Source: Craterostigma plantagineum (Eukaryota > Streptophyta > Magnoliopsida > Lamiales > Linderniaceae). Taken from it: DNA of 64,000 nucleotides. The translations under genes were made by a program, and so were the position numbers. This document shows positions 1 to 11,112 of the stretch, piece after piece. Positions within the stretch are counted from its first letter, which is position 1, and each line of letters starts with the position of its first letter. A model generated the notes under the pieces. The model had not been told where the DNA came from, did no database searches, and saw only the letters and a list, made by a program, of their open reading frames with translations. Where the stretch lies: positions 1 to 64,000 of the forward strand of contig JAPQWV010001117.1 in the NCBI GenBank assembly GCA_027422505.1, given 5' to 3'.

Positions 1-454
1 TCATAAACAAGAAATTCCTAATAACGATCGAGCAGCCGAGGTAAGCAAAAAGAGTGATTGATTGAAATAATCGCACTAATGAGACGATACCTTGACTTCA
101 GATCTGGAGAACGCAGTAAAGAACAGAGGTTCTCGAGAGAGCAAGTGTGAAGTGAATTAGCAAACAATAACCCTTTTCTACCCTCGATGTTCGTTCAACA
201 ATATTAATATGTAGAAGGTGAATTGATATGTTTTCATCAATTTTGAGAATTTGTGTTGATACTTTTTCATCAATTTATTAAAAATTACTTAATATACTAT
301 ATATTTAATTGTTCACTTATGATTCAAAATATTTATAAATGGAATAACAAATTAAATTTTTGTTATAATATATCACTAAGAAAATTGATTTTTAAAATGA
401 GTATTATGATAAATTTAAAGGATAAATGGCAAAATACAAAAGAAAACTAGGTTT
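1..454. other. AT-rich spacer, no gene seen
   Basis: I see no coding similarity, RNA gene or repeat structure here. The only reading frame of note (253-450) is rich in Ile, Asn, Tyr and Lys codons, as expected by chance from AT-rich DNA. Confidence 0.6.
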
Positions 455-642
455 TGACTTGCCTACTCAATTGGATATAACACAACTCCATTTAAATTTT
501 GACAAGTGAATTCCTACATACTACCCCACCCATGTTAAAACACCAACTACCCTAATTACGTACTTAAAATTTTAGTATGCCATTTGTCAATCATTAAGTG
601 GAGTTGGATTATGCCCAACTGGGTAGGTAAGCCATACTCGAA
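455..642. mobile_element. MITE-like element with imperfect terminal inverted repeats
   Basis: The left end (455-495, containing CTTGCCTACTCAATTGG and ACAACTCCATTTA) is matched by the reverse complement of the right end (595-640, reading CTTACCTACCCAGTTGG and CCAACTCCACTTA). The arms are about 40 bp with a few mismatches around a core of about 100 bp that has no coding potential. This layout fits a non-autonomous DNA transposon. I could not define a clean target-site duplication, so the superfamily is open. Confidence 0.6.
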
Positions 643-712
643 AAACTGGACTTATCTAATTAAAAAGCTAATTAGTGATTTGTCTACGGTGTCCGAATTG
701 ATTATATGTGAA

Positions 713-931
713 GGGCGTGTTTCGTTTCCAAGATTAACTCGTATAATATAAAGAATAAGGTGTAATATGTTTGGTTTTTAATTTACAGTCCGTTATCAAT
801 AAGTAAGCCCATTATTAGAGAAGAAGCACATTACAACTTAACTGAAATCAAGAGGTCAGATCAATAATATTGGGCTTATTCTAATTGAATTATGTTGGGC
901 TTTATATATGCTATTCTAACCAAACGGACCC
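713..931. mobile_element. MITE-like element with degenerate GGG(C/T)..GTTT termini
   Basis: The left end reads GGGCGTGTTTCGTTTCC and the reverse complement of the right end reads GGGTCCGTTTGGTTAG. The interior is AT-rich and contains AAGCCCATTATTAG and ATTGGGCTTATTC, a second inverted pair. Many plant PIF/Harbinger- and hAT-type MITEs have GGGxxxGTTTGGTT termini. The arms are only moderately conserved and I see no clear target duplication. Confidence 0.45.
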
Positions 932-1777
932 TAAGGTGGTTACAAAGTTTTCTTCATTACATTGTTAGATAAGGTTAATGAACTGAAAAGTTTCATTTTA
1001 AAGAATGCATCGATTAGTTAAAGAACATGTCTAAAAATGTACATAGAAGTACAATCGAAATTCGAAAAGGTATCAAAGATGTACAATTGTAAAAATGTAT
1101 ATAAGATAATGTATTCTTCTTTATATGTGTGATGACTTTCTAAAATGAAATAATATGTGCAAAAGTGTATCTTTTGTACTTGATGACACTTGGTAATGAC
1201 CCCTACAAGAGCATTCTTTTCATCAAAAGGTTTTACAGAGAATTCTCTACACTTTATTCGTAGCATATCGAGTTCTCCTTAGTCCCAAAATAAGAGTATT
1301 GTTTTGTTCGTCGAAGTTGCGTGTATTTGAGATCCCACTATACTCTAAAACATAAATCGTTGTATCTCCGATGCGTTTACCGAAACCATGAGTATTGACA
1401 TTGTGATTCGTAGTCAATCGGTTCGTTAATTTTTTTTGCTTCTTGAAGCCCAAGATAACGTATTTCAACAACCTTATGACCGAACCAACATATATGACTA
1501 TAATATAAATTAGGTAGATGACACATTTGAACAAATCATCGAAGTTATAGAATATGGTTGCGAAAGAAACTCAAATTCTAATAGCTTCAATCTCCAAGTC
1601 AACAAATTTTTGAAGTTCCCATAAGTGTCTCAGTCTGTTACTTTACAACATAAAATTCGCACAAGTGTCTAAACTCAAAGCCCACGAGTGTATGTGTGTG
1701 CTGAGTGTGTGCGTGTGTGAGACACAGCGGGGGGGGGGGGGGGGGGGGGGAGAGAGAGAGAGAGAGAGGAAGAGTTT
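932..1777. other. Spacer without recognisable gene
   Basis: Two minus-strand frames (1018-1266 and 1247-1534) are open, but neither product resembles a family I recognise and neither has supporting splice sites. The right end lies just beyond the stop codon of the cysteine synthase pseudogene and would be its 3' flank. Confidence 0.5.
1729..1768. repeat. Poly-G tract followed by (AG)n microsatellite
   Basis: A run of about 22 G is followed directly by nine AG units. It lies immediately 3' of the cysteine synthase stop codon, seen from that gene as a CT repeat then poly-C in the 3' untranslated region. The tract length is likely unstable and prone to sequencing error. Confidence 0.9.
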
Positions 1778-3999
1778 TCATGGCTCAAAGGTCATGCTCT
1801 CAACCTCCTGCCTCAACGAGTCGAAGAGAATGGTCGAAAGGTACCGTTCTCCGAAACTCGGGAAAATAACCTGCATTGACTTAAATGCTCAACAAAGAAA
1901 AAAAGCGTCGAATTTATATCGCAAGGCATAAAATAAACGTACGACAATTAGCTTTCCAGCGTTTTGGGGATGCTTTGCGATCTTGATCGCCGCAGCAGCA
2001 GCAGCGCCAGACGATATTCCCATCTGTTTTTAGGACAAGATAGAATAATGCCTATGCAAGAAAAAAAAACGAAGAGTGTGTATATATAAATACATAGTAA
2101 CTTACCAATAATCCTTCTTTTAAGGCGAGCAGCTTTGCAGTTTCTATGGCCTCAACGCTTGAGATCTGAGAATTAGCTCGAAAATAAAAGGCGGCAAGTT
2201 AGTAGCTTACTTTTATGTTGATAACGATCAGCGATGCGTTCTTACCTGTATCACTTCGTCGAGAAGATCGACGTCCAAAATGGGGGGAATCATGCCTGCA
2301 CCTATCCCTTGGATCTTATGTGGACCTTTGCAATACAAATAAAATGATGAAATGAATATGCATTGGCTATTTAACTGTATATTGATTAATCTTGAATTCA
2401 ACAGTATTCACAGTATGTCTCTTTGCCTAATTCAAAGCCAAACAAAGTTAAAACACATCAGCATCAACCAGTTTTAAAAAACAAAGTTAGAACAAGATAA
2501 CTGAACTAAACCGCCCGCTGTAAGAGTACAGATCTTATCTCGTTTATTTATTTATTGACAATAATTCTGGTATGTAGAGAGGTCATCTTTACAAGTCGAA
2601 CGAAATAGAAAGAATATCAAGCCTATACCAACCTGGTTTTCCTCCTGAAAGAACAGCACTTTCCACAGGTTCAACCCCATATAACTGAAGGATGGATTTA
2701 AGAAGTAAAACAAAAAATGACCGAAAAATTAACGAGGCGTAAACAATACGTCTCAGTGAACCATTAAACAACTGACCTTTATATCGGGATTTTGCTCCTT
2801 GAGATATTTACCTGCGCCAGTAATGGTGCCACCTGTACCAATCCCGGAAACAAAAGCATCAACTTTCCCACACGTTCCTCTCCATATCTCAGGCCCAGTT
2901 GTCTCATAGTGTATCTGCCCCATTCGTTAACATTTATATAAAACTTAACTACTACTCAATTAAAGAATAGATATCGTATGATTATTGGAATTACGCTTGG
3001 ATTAGCGGGATTTTAGAACTGTTGAAGTATGTAAGAATCGGGCGTTTCATCTCTTATCTGCTCGGCCTTATCGAACACGCCTTTCACGCCTTTACTAACA
3101 TCGGTGAGCACAACTTTCGCGCCAAATGCAAGAAGAACGATTCTTCGTTCTACGTTGTAAGAATTGGGCATGACCACAATGAGCTTGTAGCCCTGATACT
3201 TCTATGAATGCCAACCCAATCCCAGTATTACCACTCGTGGGTTCGACGAGGACAGTCTTCATTCGGGTTATAGAGGAAAGAGAAACAAAAATATTAAAAA
3301 TAACCAAATGTAAGAAGATACCATTATTTCCAACATGCTTCAAGATTGTATTTTTTTTGTCCTACACGTTGTTGAGGTGCCAATGAATGATCAATATGTA
3401 TTGATGAGTGCTTTTATTATACCATTCCAGGCGTGATAAGGCCTCTTGCTTCAGCATCCGCAATCATACTATAAGCAATCCTGCATAAAACAAAAAGCTA
3501 TAAATCACCTCGCATAATTATAGCAGAAACATTCTATAAATCACCTCAAATAAATTATCTTTTACTTGTAATTAGTCAGATTTTGGACGGGCTTAAGATT
3601 ACGCGTTGGATAAAATAAATGAAAAAGGATATCCCAGCAAGAGCAAACAAAGAACAAAACCAAACGAGAATATGCAAAGAAAAAATTTAGATAGTTACAC
3701 TTTTAACAAACACATAGCGTGCATATACTTAGCTTATAGTGAAATGGAAGTTTCACCTATCTTTGACACTTGAGCAAGGCTCCATCGACTCGATCTTTGC
3801 TGCAATGCGTGCGAAACAGCCATCGACTATATTGTTTAAGTACACCATTGGCGTTTTACCCATAAACTACATCAAAATAAGTCCAGAAATTATGGATGAT
3901 ATAGATAAATAGACCATAAAAAAGAAAAAAAGCAGATAGACCATACAAAGGACTTACTTCAGTGACATCTTTGGCTATTCCAATCTTCTCATCAGTCAT
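1778..3999 (-). pseudogene. O-acetylserine (thiol)lyase / cysteine synthase, broken copy
   Basis: The family is PLP-dependent and makes cysteine from O-acetylserine and sulfide. I can place ten exons on the minus strand: 3999-3958, 3866-3757, 3480-3423, 3256-2995, 2914-2777, 2684-2633, 2325-2246, 2165-2106, 2023-1943 and 1870-1778. All have GT-AG introns and consistent phase, giving about 325 codons, the usual length of plant cytosolic OASTL. The PLP lysine motif SSVKDR, the substrate loop PTSGNTGIG, the phosphate-binding [15 protein letters not shown] and [11 protein letters not shown] are all present. There is no transit peptide: the product starts MTDEKIGIAKDVTE, as in cytosolic forms. Two lesions lie in exon 4. 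One is a frame break just after the TSGNTG region (about 3200; the exon is 262 nt and two bases short). The other is a TAA in place of the conserved Glu codon of the QFENPANP motif (about 3013-3015). A beta-cyanoalanine synthase paralogue is possible. Sequencing error cannot be excluded, but two independent lesions favour a pseudogene. Confidence 0.9.
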
Positions 4000-4632
4000 G
4001 TTTGGTAACTACTAAGATCTTTTAAGGCAATTTGCAGTTGGGTCAACTCTTCTGCACAATAAAACAACCGCAGATATGATAGAGCGGTATTTGCGCGCGC
4101 ACGCACACACTGATAAAGATATCCGAAATTTGGATCGTTCTTTCAGAACAGAACCATTCTAGTAAATTCGAGAAGCAGCCACTGGTAAGTATAGTAGTTG
4201 ACTTGAGAAGGAAGAGGGACGGTGACATATCTTTACTATTTTTTCTCGGTGGCTTTTAAGTTTGTTTGACGATACCCACCATCAGAAGTAAAGTAACTCG
4301 CTGCCGTGGAAGACGAATTTTAGTTTAAGGCCAATGTGAAGATTACTACGGGATCGTAAATAGACCGGGTTGAATCACATTTGGATTCAACTCGTTTAAT
4401 AAACGAGTTGAAAACTTCAATCCTGATGACCTGTTTACTTAAACGAGTTGAAATATCGAATGACCTGTTTACTTAAACGAGTTGAAATATCGAATCATAA
4501 CTCAACCTGCTTTAACCCAAATATATCCCACTAGCCCGCTAACCAGTAAAAATTTAAAAAAAGAAACAATAAATAAATAATCAGAAACTGTTGAGAAATA
4601 AAGCAGTTATTCTTTTTCTAACAATCAAAAAC
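4000..4632. other. Upstream flank of cysteine synthase pseudogene
   Basis: This is non-coding and would hold the promoter and 5' untranslated region of the minus-strand cysteine synthase gene. I could not identify a convincing TATA box or start site. It contains a 34-bp tandem duplication and ends at the first LTR. Confidence 0.5.
4427..4494. repeat. 34-bp tandem duplication
   Basis: Two adjacent copies (4427-4460 and 4461-4494) of a unit containing GACCTGTTTACTTAAACG and AGTTGAAATATCGAA. A further partial AAACGAGTTGAAA lies just upstream at about 4401. The copies look identical, so the duplication is recent. Confidence 0.85.
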
Positions 4633-5238
4633 TGTTGGGAAATTCGCCGCCCTAGATTCCTAAGTCGATGATCTTTCAATGGGTTATGGTATGAGAATAT
4701 AAAGACTCGTTCTTGATGACGAACGAATAAGAAAACCAGCGATAAAGATGAAAAAACAGAGTAGGGTTTACGTGGTTCGGCTCGATAGTTCGAGCTTACG
4801 TCCACGGCAGAATCTTGATCTTTTATTCTACGAATGGGAATTACAAGCTCTCTACTTTATCTCCAGCTCACTAGTTTTCACTCGACTTTAATTCTCGCTC
4901 ATTTACAAGATATGATCGCTCTAAGTTACTTACTTGGACACTCGAGATCTGCTATTTAAAGAGCTTAACAGCATTAACGATTTCAGCTGCGTGCTTTTTG
5001 TACACGCGCTCCATCCCACTTAAAGTTGCTGAGCGCTTCTTTAAGTGACATCACTATTAAATCCAAGTCACCGATCATTTGCCCACCAAATCAGATGGTC
5101 CACATTTAAACTGCAGAATCAACTTATTTAACTGAAGCAGAATCAATTCTCTTCCTTTGTTCAAGCTATACGATCTTCAGCTGTATCTCAATATTTTATG
5201 GCATCGATCATCAATGTTTTGGCTCACTATTCTCAACA
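4633..5238 (-). repeat. Copia-A 3' LTR (complete)
   Basis: 606 bp, TGTTGG...CAACA read on the plus strand (TG...CA on the element strand). It matches 7244-7624 over its first 380 bp, with scattered substitutions and small indels visible on reading. The purine tract lies directly beyond 5238. Confidence 0.85.
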
Positions 5239-5680
5239 ATCTCCACCTTGAGCCAAGAACCATCAATATCTCACTGATATCAACCCTTTTCCAGTCCAAA
5301 CGAGGTAGCTAAACTCATTTAAACTTCTGGCCCAGAAACAGATATCACAGCTTTGAACTCATGTCTGAACTCTTTGCATCTTTCCTTCGATTCATGCAAT
5401 TCACAACCAAGGCTCCACCTTGATTCATTACCAGCTTTGTTGGTCTTCGTTTTCCAGCTCCTCAGAACTTCGAAGAGTGTCTCATCAACCTCAGAACACT
5501 CATTCCTAGGTTCAATCCAAGCAACACAACTTGCTTCAAGTTCCTCCTTCGATCATCATCCGAGTTTGCCGAATTTCGATACAATTTCTGAGAAATCTTC
5601 ATTTTGAATCACCCAATCTTCACTCGGACCTCTGATCCTCCACCCCTTTCTTCAGAGAGTGCTTGAGCAATAACCCAACT
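5239..5680 (-). other. Copia-A internal 3' region, non-coding
   Basis: This interval lies between the 3' LTR and the last open frame. It starts with the polypurine tract (plus-strand ATCTCCACCTT at 5239-5249). No pol domain can be recognised, although a complete Copia element would carry the end of RNase H here. Confidence 0.6.
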
Positions 5681-7204
5681 TCACGCATCCCAAAAAATTC
5701 TTGCTTGACGTCGATCTTGAGCGCAAGGTGATCGAACCATCTTCGATCTTCGCTTCCTTCGTTTCCTTTGACCCTTTCTTGCTCTCAGCTTCATGACGCT
5801 TCTTGTCGAACCATTGCAGCTGAATAACCTGCTATTCTTCGACTTAATAACAGGTACAAAGGAATTACTAAACGAATTTACCTCATCCTTCACACTAGTA
5901 GCAGAAATTTCATCTTCAAGTCCCTCTTCTTGAATTTCTGAGTTTTCATCTACTTGGCATGGCTTCTCCACCTCAAGACAAAGTTTCTCCGACCTCCCAT
6001 GGTCCCTCTTTATGCCTCTGTCCATCTTTGAGATTCCCGAGCCATTGAGAACGTAGGTACCATTCTTCTTGAACCCTTTCAAGATCGCTTTTCGAACACT
6101 TGAGAATCTTGATCTTCCCCACTTCGATTTTGGTTAAATACCCAAGATCATCTAAGGTACCGACTAAGATTAGGTTTTGCCTCATTTCTGGGACATAACT
6201 CACTTCCTCGAGCACCTTCGTCTTGCCCGAATGCAGACTCAAACACACGGATCCTATGCCAAGAACTTGACACGCATCATTGTTGCCCAAACGAACCATT
6301 TCGCCTTTGATCTCTTTGAAATCCTTGAGCCACGCCCTATTGCAGGTAATATGGAACCTGAATCAAGAATCCATTCTTTGCAAGGATCAGGCCTAGAGAT
6401 TGACAAAGCCTCGGCCGGTTCATAGTCTTCTTGATACGCAATATATGCCCGATCTTGACTCCAAAGCTTTTGCGCTTGTTTTAGGGCATTCTCTTCGCAT
6501 GTCCCCTTCTTCACGGCATTTGTAACACTTTATGGGACTCCTTGGCTTGGATTTCCCCTTCTTCTTCACCTCCTTTCGCCCTTCGTTTGAGATGTGTCGA
6601 ATACTAAAGAGCTCTGCCGGATTGTGCTCATTTTCAGCTTCTCTCTTGCAATTGAGTTGTCTCGAACTCAATGCCGTTTGAACTTCTGCGAGTGTTAGCG
6701 CATCTCTCCCAAAGAGAAGGGTTTCTTTGAATATATTAAACCCTTTTGGCAGCGCAGAAAGGAGTAGCAGCGCCTTGTGTTCTTCCTCGATCTCCACCTC
6801 GGCGTTTTCAAGATCAAGAACCATCTTATTGAATGCATCAAGTTGATCTTCGATGCTTTGGCCTTCTTGCATCCGAAAAGAGTACAACGCTTGCTTGAGA
6901 TAGAGTCTCTTGGACAAGGTCTTCACCATGTAAAGCTCGTCGAGCTTCTTCCACAAGCCATCGGGCGTAGTCTCCTTCGATACTGTTCGAAGCACCTTGT
7001 CGCCGAGGCTAAGAACAATGGCACTATGCGCCTTTGCTCGCATTGATGCTTTGATCGATGCGTTCATGCCCTTCGGGAGCATTTCCTTCTCATCTTTCAA
7101 CGCTTCTTCAAGGCCTTGCTGGACGAGCAATGCCTTCATCTTAATCTTCCATAGACCAACATTATCACCATTGACTTCTCCATATCGAACCTAGCTGCGG
7201 CCAT
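5681..7204 (-). pseudogene. Copia-A gag and protease remnant
   Basis: The gag start ATG is at 7204 (product begins MAAARFDMEK). A frameshift at about 7170 separates it from the long gag frame 7139-6420. That frame has the UBN2-type gag core and a zinc knuckle in which the His is replaced (CYKCREEGDMRREC). The protease region follows in two overlapping frames (6514-6254 with WILDSGS, and 6299-5973 with the GIGSVCL and YVPEMRQNL segments typical of Copia protease and its downstream linker). The last frame (6082-5681) is highly charged (Lys/Arg/Glu-rich) and does not resemble integrase or reverse transcriptase. I read this as an internally deleted element. Confidence 0.8.
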
Positions 7205-7243
7205 CTCTTGTCGCGTCTCGTTCCAACGCCTCGCCGCACCACT

Positions 7244-7624
7244 TGTTGGGAAATTCGCCCTCCATAGATTCCTAACTCGATGATCTTTCAATGGGTTGTG
7301 GTCTGAGAATATAAAGACTCGTTCTTGACGATGAACGAATAAGAAAACCAGCGATAAAGACGAAAAACAGAGTAGGGTTTACGTGGTTCGGCTCGATAGT
7401 TCGAGCCTACGTCCACGACAGAATCTTGATCTTTTATTCAAACTACGAATTGGGATTACAAGCTCTCTACTTTCTATCCAACTCACTAGTTTTCACTCGA
7501 CTTTAATTCTCACTCGTTTACAAGATGTGATCGCTCGAAGTTACTTACTTGAACTCTCGAAATCTGCTATTTAAAGAGCTTAGCAGCATTAACGGTTTCA
7601 GCTGCGTGCTTTTTGTACACGCGC
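7244..7624 (-). repeat. Copia-A 5' LTR, truncated
   Basis: It matches 4633-5020 closely, then stops after TTTTGTACACGCGC, where TGTAACGACC starts. The missing part (about 220 bp) is not seen elsewhere in the window, so the break is an insertion with later deletion, or a rearrangement. No standard tRNA-Met primer site follows the LTR on the element strand. Confidence 0.8.
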
Positions 7625-8338
7625 TGTAACGACCTAACTTCCTAACTACGTATATTGGCGGGTTTACGCAGCATGAGAAGCGGAAGTCCATTTAATAAAA
7701 ACTTTTTAAAACATAATAATATGTACTGGGCCGAAGCCCAAAAATCTAAACCCAAAAGTATGAAATTGTTTTACAACACACATTTATAATTTTGACGGAA
7801 GCCCAATTATTAAAAGTATGAAACACAAATTGAGAATACTCCACTCGCGTCCCCATGTAATGCCCCGCACTCAAAAGTCCGTGGAGTCACCGCCATCAGC
7901 CGCCTCAGCTACATCGTAAACCCTGAGCTTTTGCCCAGTAGATGAAAACATGAAATGCAAATGCTCTCACACCCCAATCCCGACTTATCTCACAAATATC
8001 CACATTCGACTCTTTTATCATATATCATTTCATCACATCACATCAGGGCTCGAGGCTTAGGAACTAAAGGCAACACGCGCGCGCAGGGGTCCGTAGCGCG
8101 GGAGGCCCCACTCCCCACAAGGGGTCAGTAGCTCGGGAGGCCCCACTCCCTCCATATAAAGTGCGCCTTAGTCCTAATCTCACTCATACAACTCGTCAAC
8201 TATCCCTCGGCAATAATCTACCCCACTCAATGTCACTGTACAATATTGCCATGACTTCACACTCCTCTCGTAACACGTGTATGCAAATGCCGTGCAAGTA
8301 AAATGCAACATATTCTCCCCACATTTATATATTACATA
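7625..8338 (-). mobile_element. Gypsy-type LTR fragment (Gypsy-B)
   Basis: On the minus strand it ends TTAGGTCGTTACA, a typical Gypsy LTR end. It resembles the plus-strand LTR tail at 62150-63018, sharing CTACTGGGCAAA, TGAGGCGGCTG, CTCCACG-ACTTTTGAG-GCGGGGC and a GGGTAGA block. It is cut at 8338 by the next element. There is no coding sequence. Similarity was judged by eye. Confidence 0.65.
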
Positions 8339-10700
8339 AGTCACACCTCGACCCGTGTCGAAGATGCAACAGCCGCCGCGTTTATCAATAAACGCAAGGC
8401 TTGATATCAACTCACACTTCGCGAAATAAAAATCACACGAAAGAAGTCGTAATAAAGACTCGATGAAATATCGAATGATACTTCACATTATACAATAATT
8501 CAAACCTCGACCAATGAAGGAATTTTATACACAAAACATCCACCTAAAAGACATACTCTGCCAATGGATCTATCGATGTAAAAGGAAGGTGGAATACCAG
8601 AGTAGAGGAATCAGCAGCAGAAACGACGAACGAGAATGGCAAACCTCCCAAGCAAAAGACGACCTAGAAGGAAATATATATATAGATATATATGTATATA
8701 TGGGGTGAGCAAAGCTCAGTGAGAATATAATACGGACACACTTTACCCTCACGGAAGGTGCATCCTTTACTATGAAATCATAACAATTCAAATATATCGA
8801 TCACTCCATTTACACGTTAACATTTTCCACCACTCATACAAGACACAAACGACAACCAGTTATCACGAGACAGTTAGGTACGCAATAAAAATCCACATAG
8901 TCACATATCATATGCGCGGGTGGCCATCTACTCCCTCGAACTGATCTCCCCGTCCAGAGTCAGACGAGTCCATCACCGTACTCTAGACCATGAGCCGTAA
9001 CTAATACATCCACTACTATAACATGCATACCCCACACAAGGTGATGTTGGCCGAGCTAGTACTCGATATGCCACTCTCACTCACCCAAACCGTGGCCATT
9101 CGGGCTACTAATCAATATATGTGCCACTCTCACTCACCCGAACCGTGGCTATTCGGGCTACTGATAGATATATGCCACTCTCACTCACCCGAACCGTGGC
9201 AATTCGGGCTACTAATCAATATATGTGCCACTCTCACTCACCCGAACCGTGGCAATTCGGGCTACTTCGACTTGGTACCAAGTTTATGCAACATCAAAAT
9301 ATCAAACAATATCACGTTTGTATCACAATCGAATAAACAATATTGAACGGTGACACGCCATCATGTCACGTATACTCATACAAACATCAACTCAATTCAA
9401 AAGCCACCCATAAAACTAATTACTCATCAACCCGACAAGACTACACGATCTATAGCCGACAAGGCCTCCTATCAGTAAGACCAAGACGTAAAATAGTAAC
9501 ACGTCATCACGTCATGTAATGCACGTGTAACCGTCGAAACAATGCAAGGCAACACATATGCCCTAAAACTCTTCGATCACCACAAACCTAAATATTCTAT
9601 AGCCGACAAGGCTCCCAATTGCAAATCACCACAATATCACCACATTTTATAGAACGACGAAGTATAACGACGACACAAACTGATGACATCAAATACGGTG
9701 TAAATCGACCCGACGCAGGGTCCACACATCCCGCGAAGGGAAGGTGTCCCCGTATTACCAACTCACCAGGTGAACTCCAGCTTTCCCAAAATCCGAGGCT
9801 ACTCTTGTAAATGTAGTCGCTGCTCTTCGCCTAAATCATGATATCATAAGCTCAAGAGGTCAATGCATCGACAGTAAGCAAAGTTTTTAAGAACTACGGC
9901 GTAAACACGAAATCCGGTATCAAAAGAGCGTTGAACTGCTACAGGAACATAATTTGAAGCTGTAATTTTGTTTGAAGAGCAGCTGAAGCAGTAAATGATA
10001 AATATTTCTAAATCCTTTGATAATTCACCAGAAAATTTCTATTTTGCGGCATAAACTTCAAAAATTCATAACAATTCGCACAAGTATCGGATCGAGATGA
10101 TTCCAAAGACTGTGAACAGCTAATAAAGTCATCTTTCCACAGAAACAGGTTTAGCAAGATTTGGAGTACTGTGGCTAGTTAAATTCGCTAAAATCAGTAA
10201 CTGCTCGAACAAAAATTTTCCTGTTTCGCAGCTGAATGTTCGAAAATTCGTAAGAAATTCTACGAGTATCGGATTGAGCTGATTTCTGCGGCTGAGAAAA
10301 GCTAAAGATCTTAGCTTCCAAAAGCAATCAGATTCGAAAAGATCGGAGCTCAATAACTAGGTCAAATTTGCAGAAAAGAAGCTGCGCATAATAATATTTC
10401 TGAAAACCTAGCATTAGAACGAATTAGAAGGAGATGCGAACCTTTATGAAGCTTAACAGAGATATGCACTATTCAAACCCCAGCTTCACACGTTCAATTC
10501 TTTTTTTATTTGCTTGGCTCTTTTTTTTTTCGTCACAGACGCCATAAAAGAAGAATGATGGTAAGGAGATAAGTATGAAGAAAATGGTAGAATATAATGA
10601 CGGCTTTGCACTAAAAATAATATTTAGAATTGGGCTAGGCTTAGACTGAGTGAAAGAAAAAAGAATGGGCCAGGCTTGTTTTATTACAGATGTTATAAGA
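8339..10700 (-). repeat. Gypsy-C 3' LTR
   Basis: It matches 14443-17020 plus 20868-20992, with substitutions at a few percent on reading. Its outermost base differs (AG in place of TG on the plus strand at 8339). It contains a four-unit tandem array at 9071-9266. The adjoining frame 10641-10844 overlaps its inner edge. Confidence 0.85.
9071..9266. repeat. Four-unit 52-bp tandem array in Gypsy-C LTR
   Basis: Units start at about 9071, 9124, 9175 and 9228, each with CCACTCTCACTCACC followed by CCCGAACCGTGGCNATTCGGG. Within each unit CCCGAA and TTCGGG can pair as a 6-bp stem. The same array is in the other LTR at 15175-15370, so it is part of the LTR and not a separate system. Confidence 0.9.
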
Positions 10701-10713
10701 TATCTCCCCCTTC
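10701..10713 (-). other. Gypsy-C polypurine tract
   Basis: The minus strand reads GAAGGGGGAGATA immediately before the 3' LTR. This is the expected primer for plus-strand DNA synthesis and fixes the element's orientation. Confidence 0.8.
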
Positions 10714-11112
10714 AAAAAGTTTCGCCCACGAAACGTAAATGTAAGTACGGGATCAATAAGATGTAGATATTGATGATGCGTTAGTTCCTCCGCTTCCCAC
10801 GTTTCTTCTTTAACTTTGTCGCTTCGCCGAAGTACTTTCACCATGAGATAGACTTGTTACGGAGCTTCTTCTCTTGCCGATCGGAGATTCGAATTGGTTG
10901 GACTACGTAGAAGAGATTATCATTTACTTCTAGTGAAGAAGATTCGAGTATACATTAGAGATCAAGCTCGTCGTATTCCCAAAGCATGAAAACAGGAAAA
11001 GAACGTCATGGATTTATGATAGCTTCGTTAGTATATCTAACCTAAACGTAAATGCGACACTGCAGATCCTATGATGGTAAACGAAGCGATATACTTAGGG
11101 CTGAGCTTCCCC

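Larger units (their letters stand above)
4633..7624 (-). mobile_element. Deleted Copia-type LTR retrotransposon (Copia-A)
   Basis: Two direct repeats of an LTR flank a 2-kb interior. The left LTR (3' LTR of the minus-strand element) begins TGTTGGGAAATTCGCC at 4633 and ends CTCAACA at 5238. The right copy starts with the same sequence at 7244 but stops at 7624, where a Gypsy LTR fragment begins. On the minus strand a purine tract (AAGGTGGAGAT) abuts the 3' LTR. The interior holds gag and a protease remnant only; integrase, reverse transcriptase and RNase H are missing. It therefore cannot move without help. Confidence 0.85.

Noticed and set aside
1247..1534. 95-codon minus-strand frame as a possible small gene
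   Set aside because: No recognisable family, no splice or promoter context, ordinary length for chance in this DNA.
9071..9266. Regular 52-bp repeats with palindromes, CRISPR-like spacing
   Set aside because: Units are contiguous without unique spacers, lie in an LTR, and the genome is a plant's.
9023..9346. Open frames with repeated peptide MPLSLTRTVAIRAT, possibly a repeat protein
   Set aside because: They translate the 52-bp tandem array of a Gypsy LTR; the same frames appear at the equivalent place in the other LTR (15127-15450).
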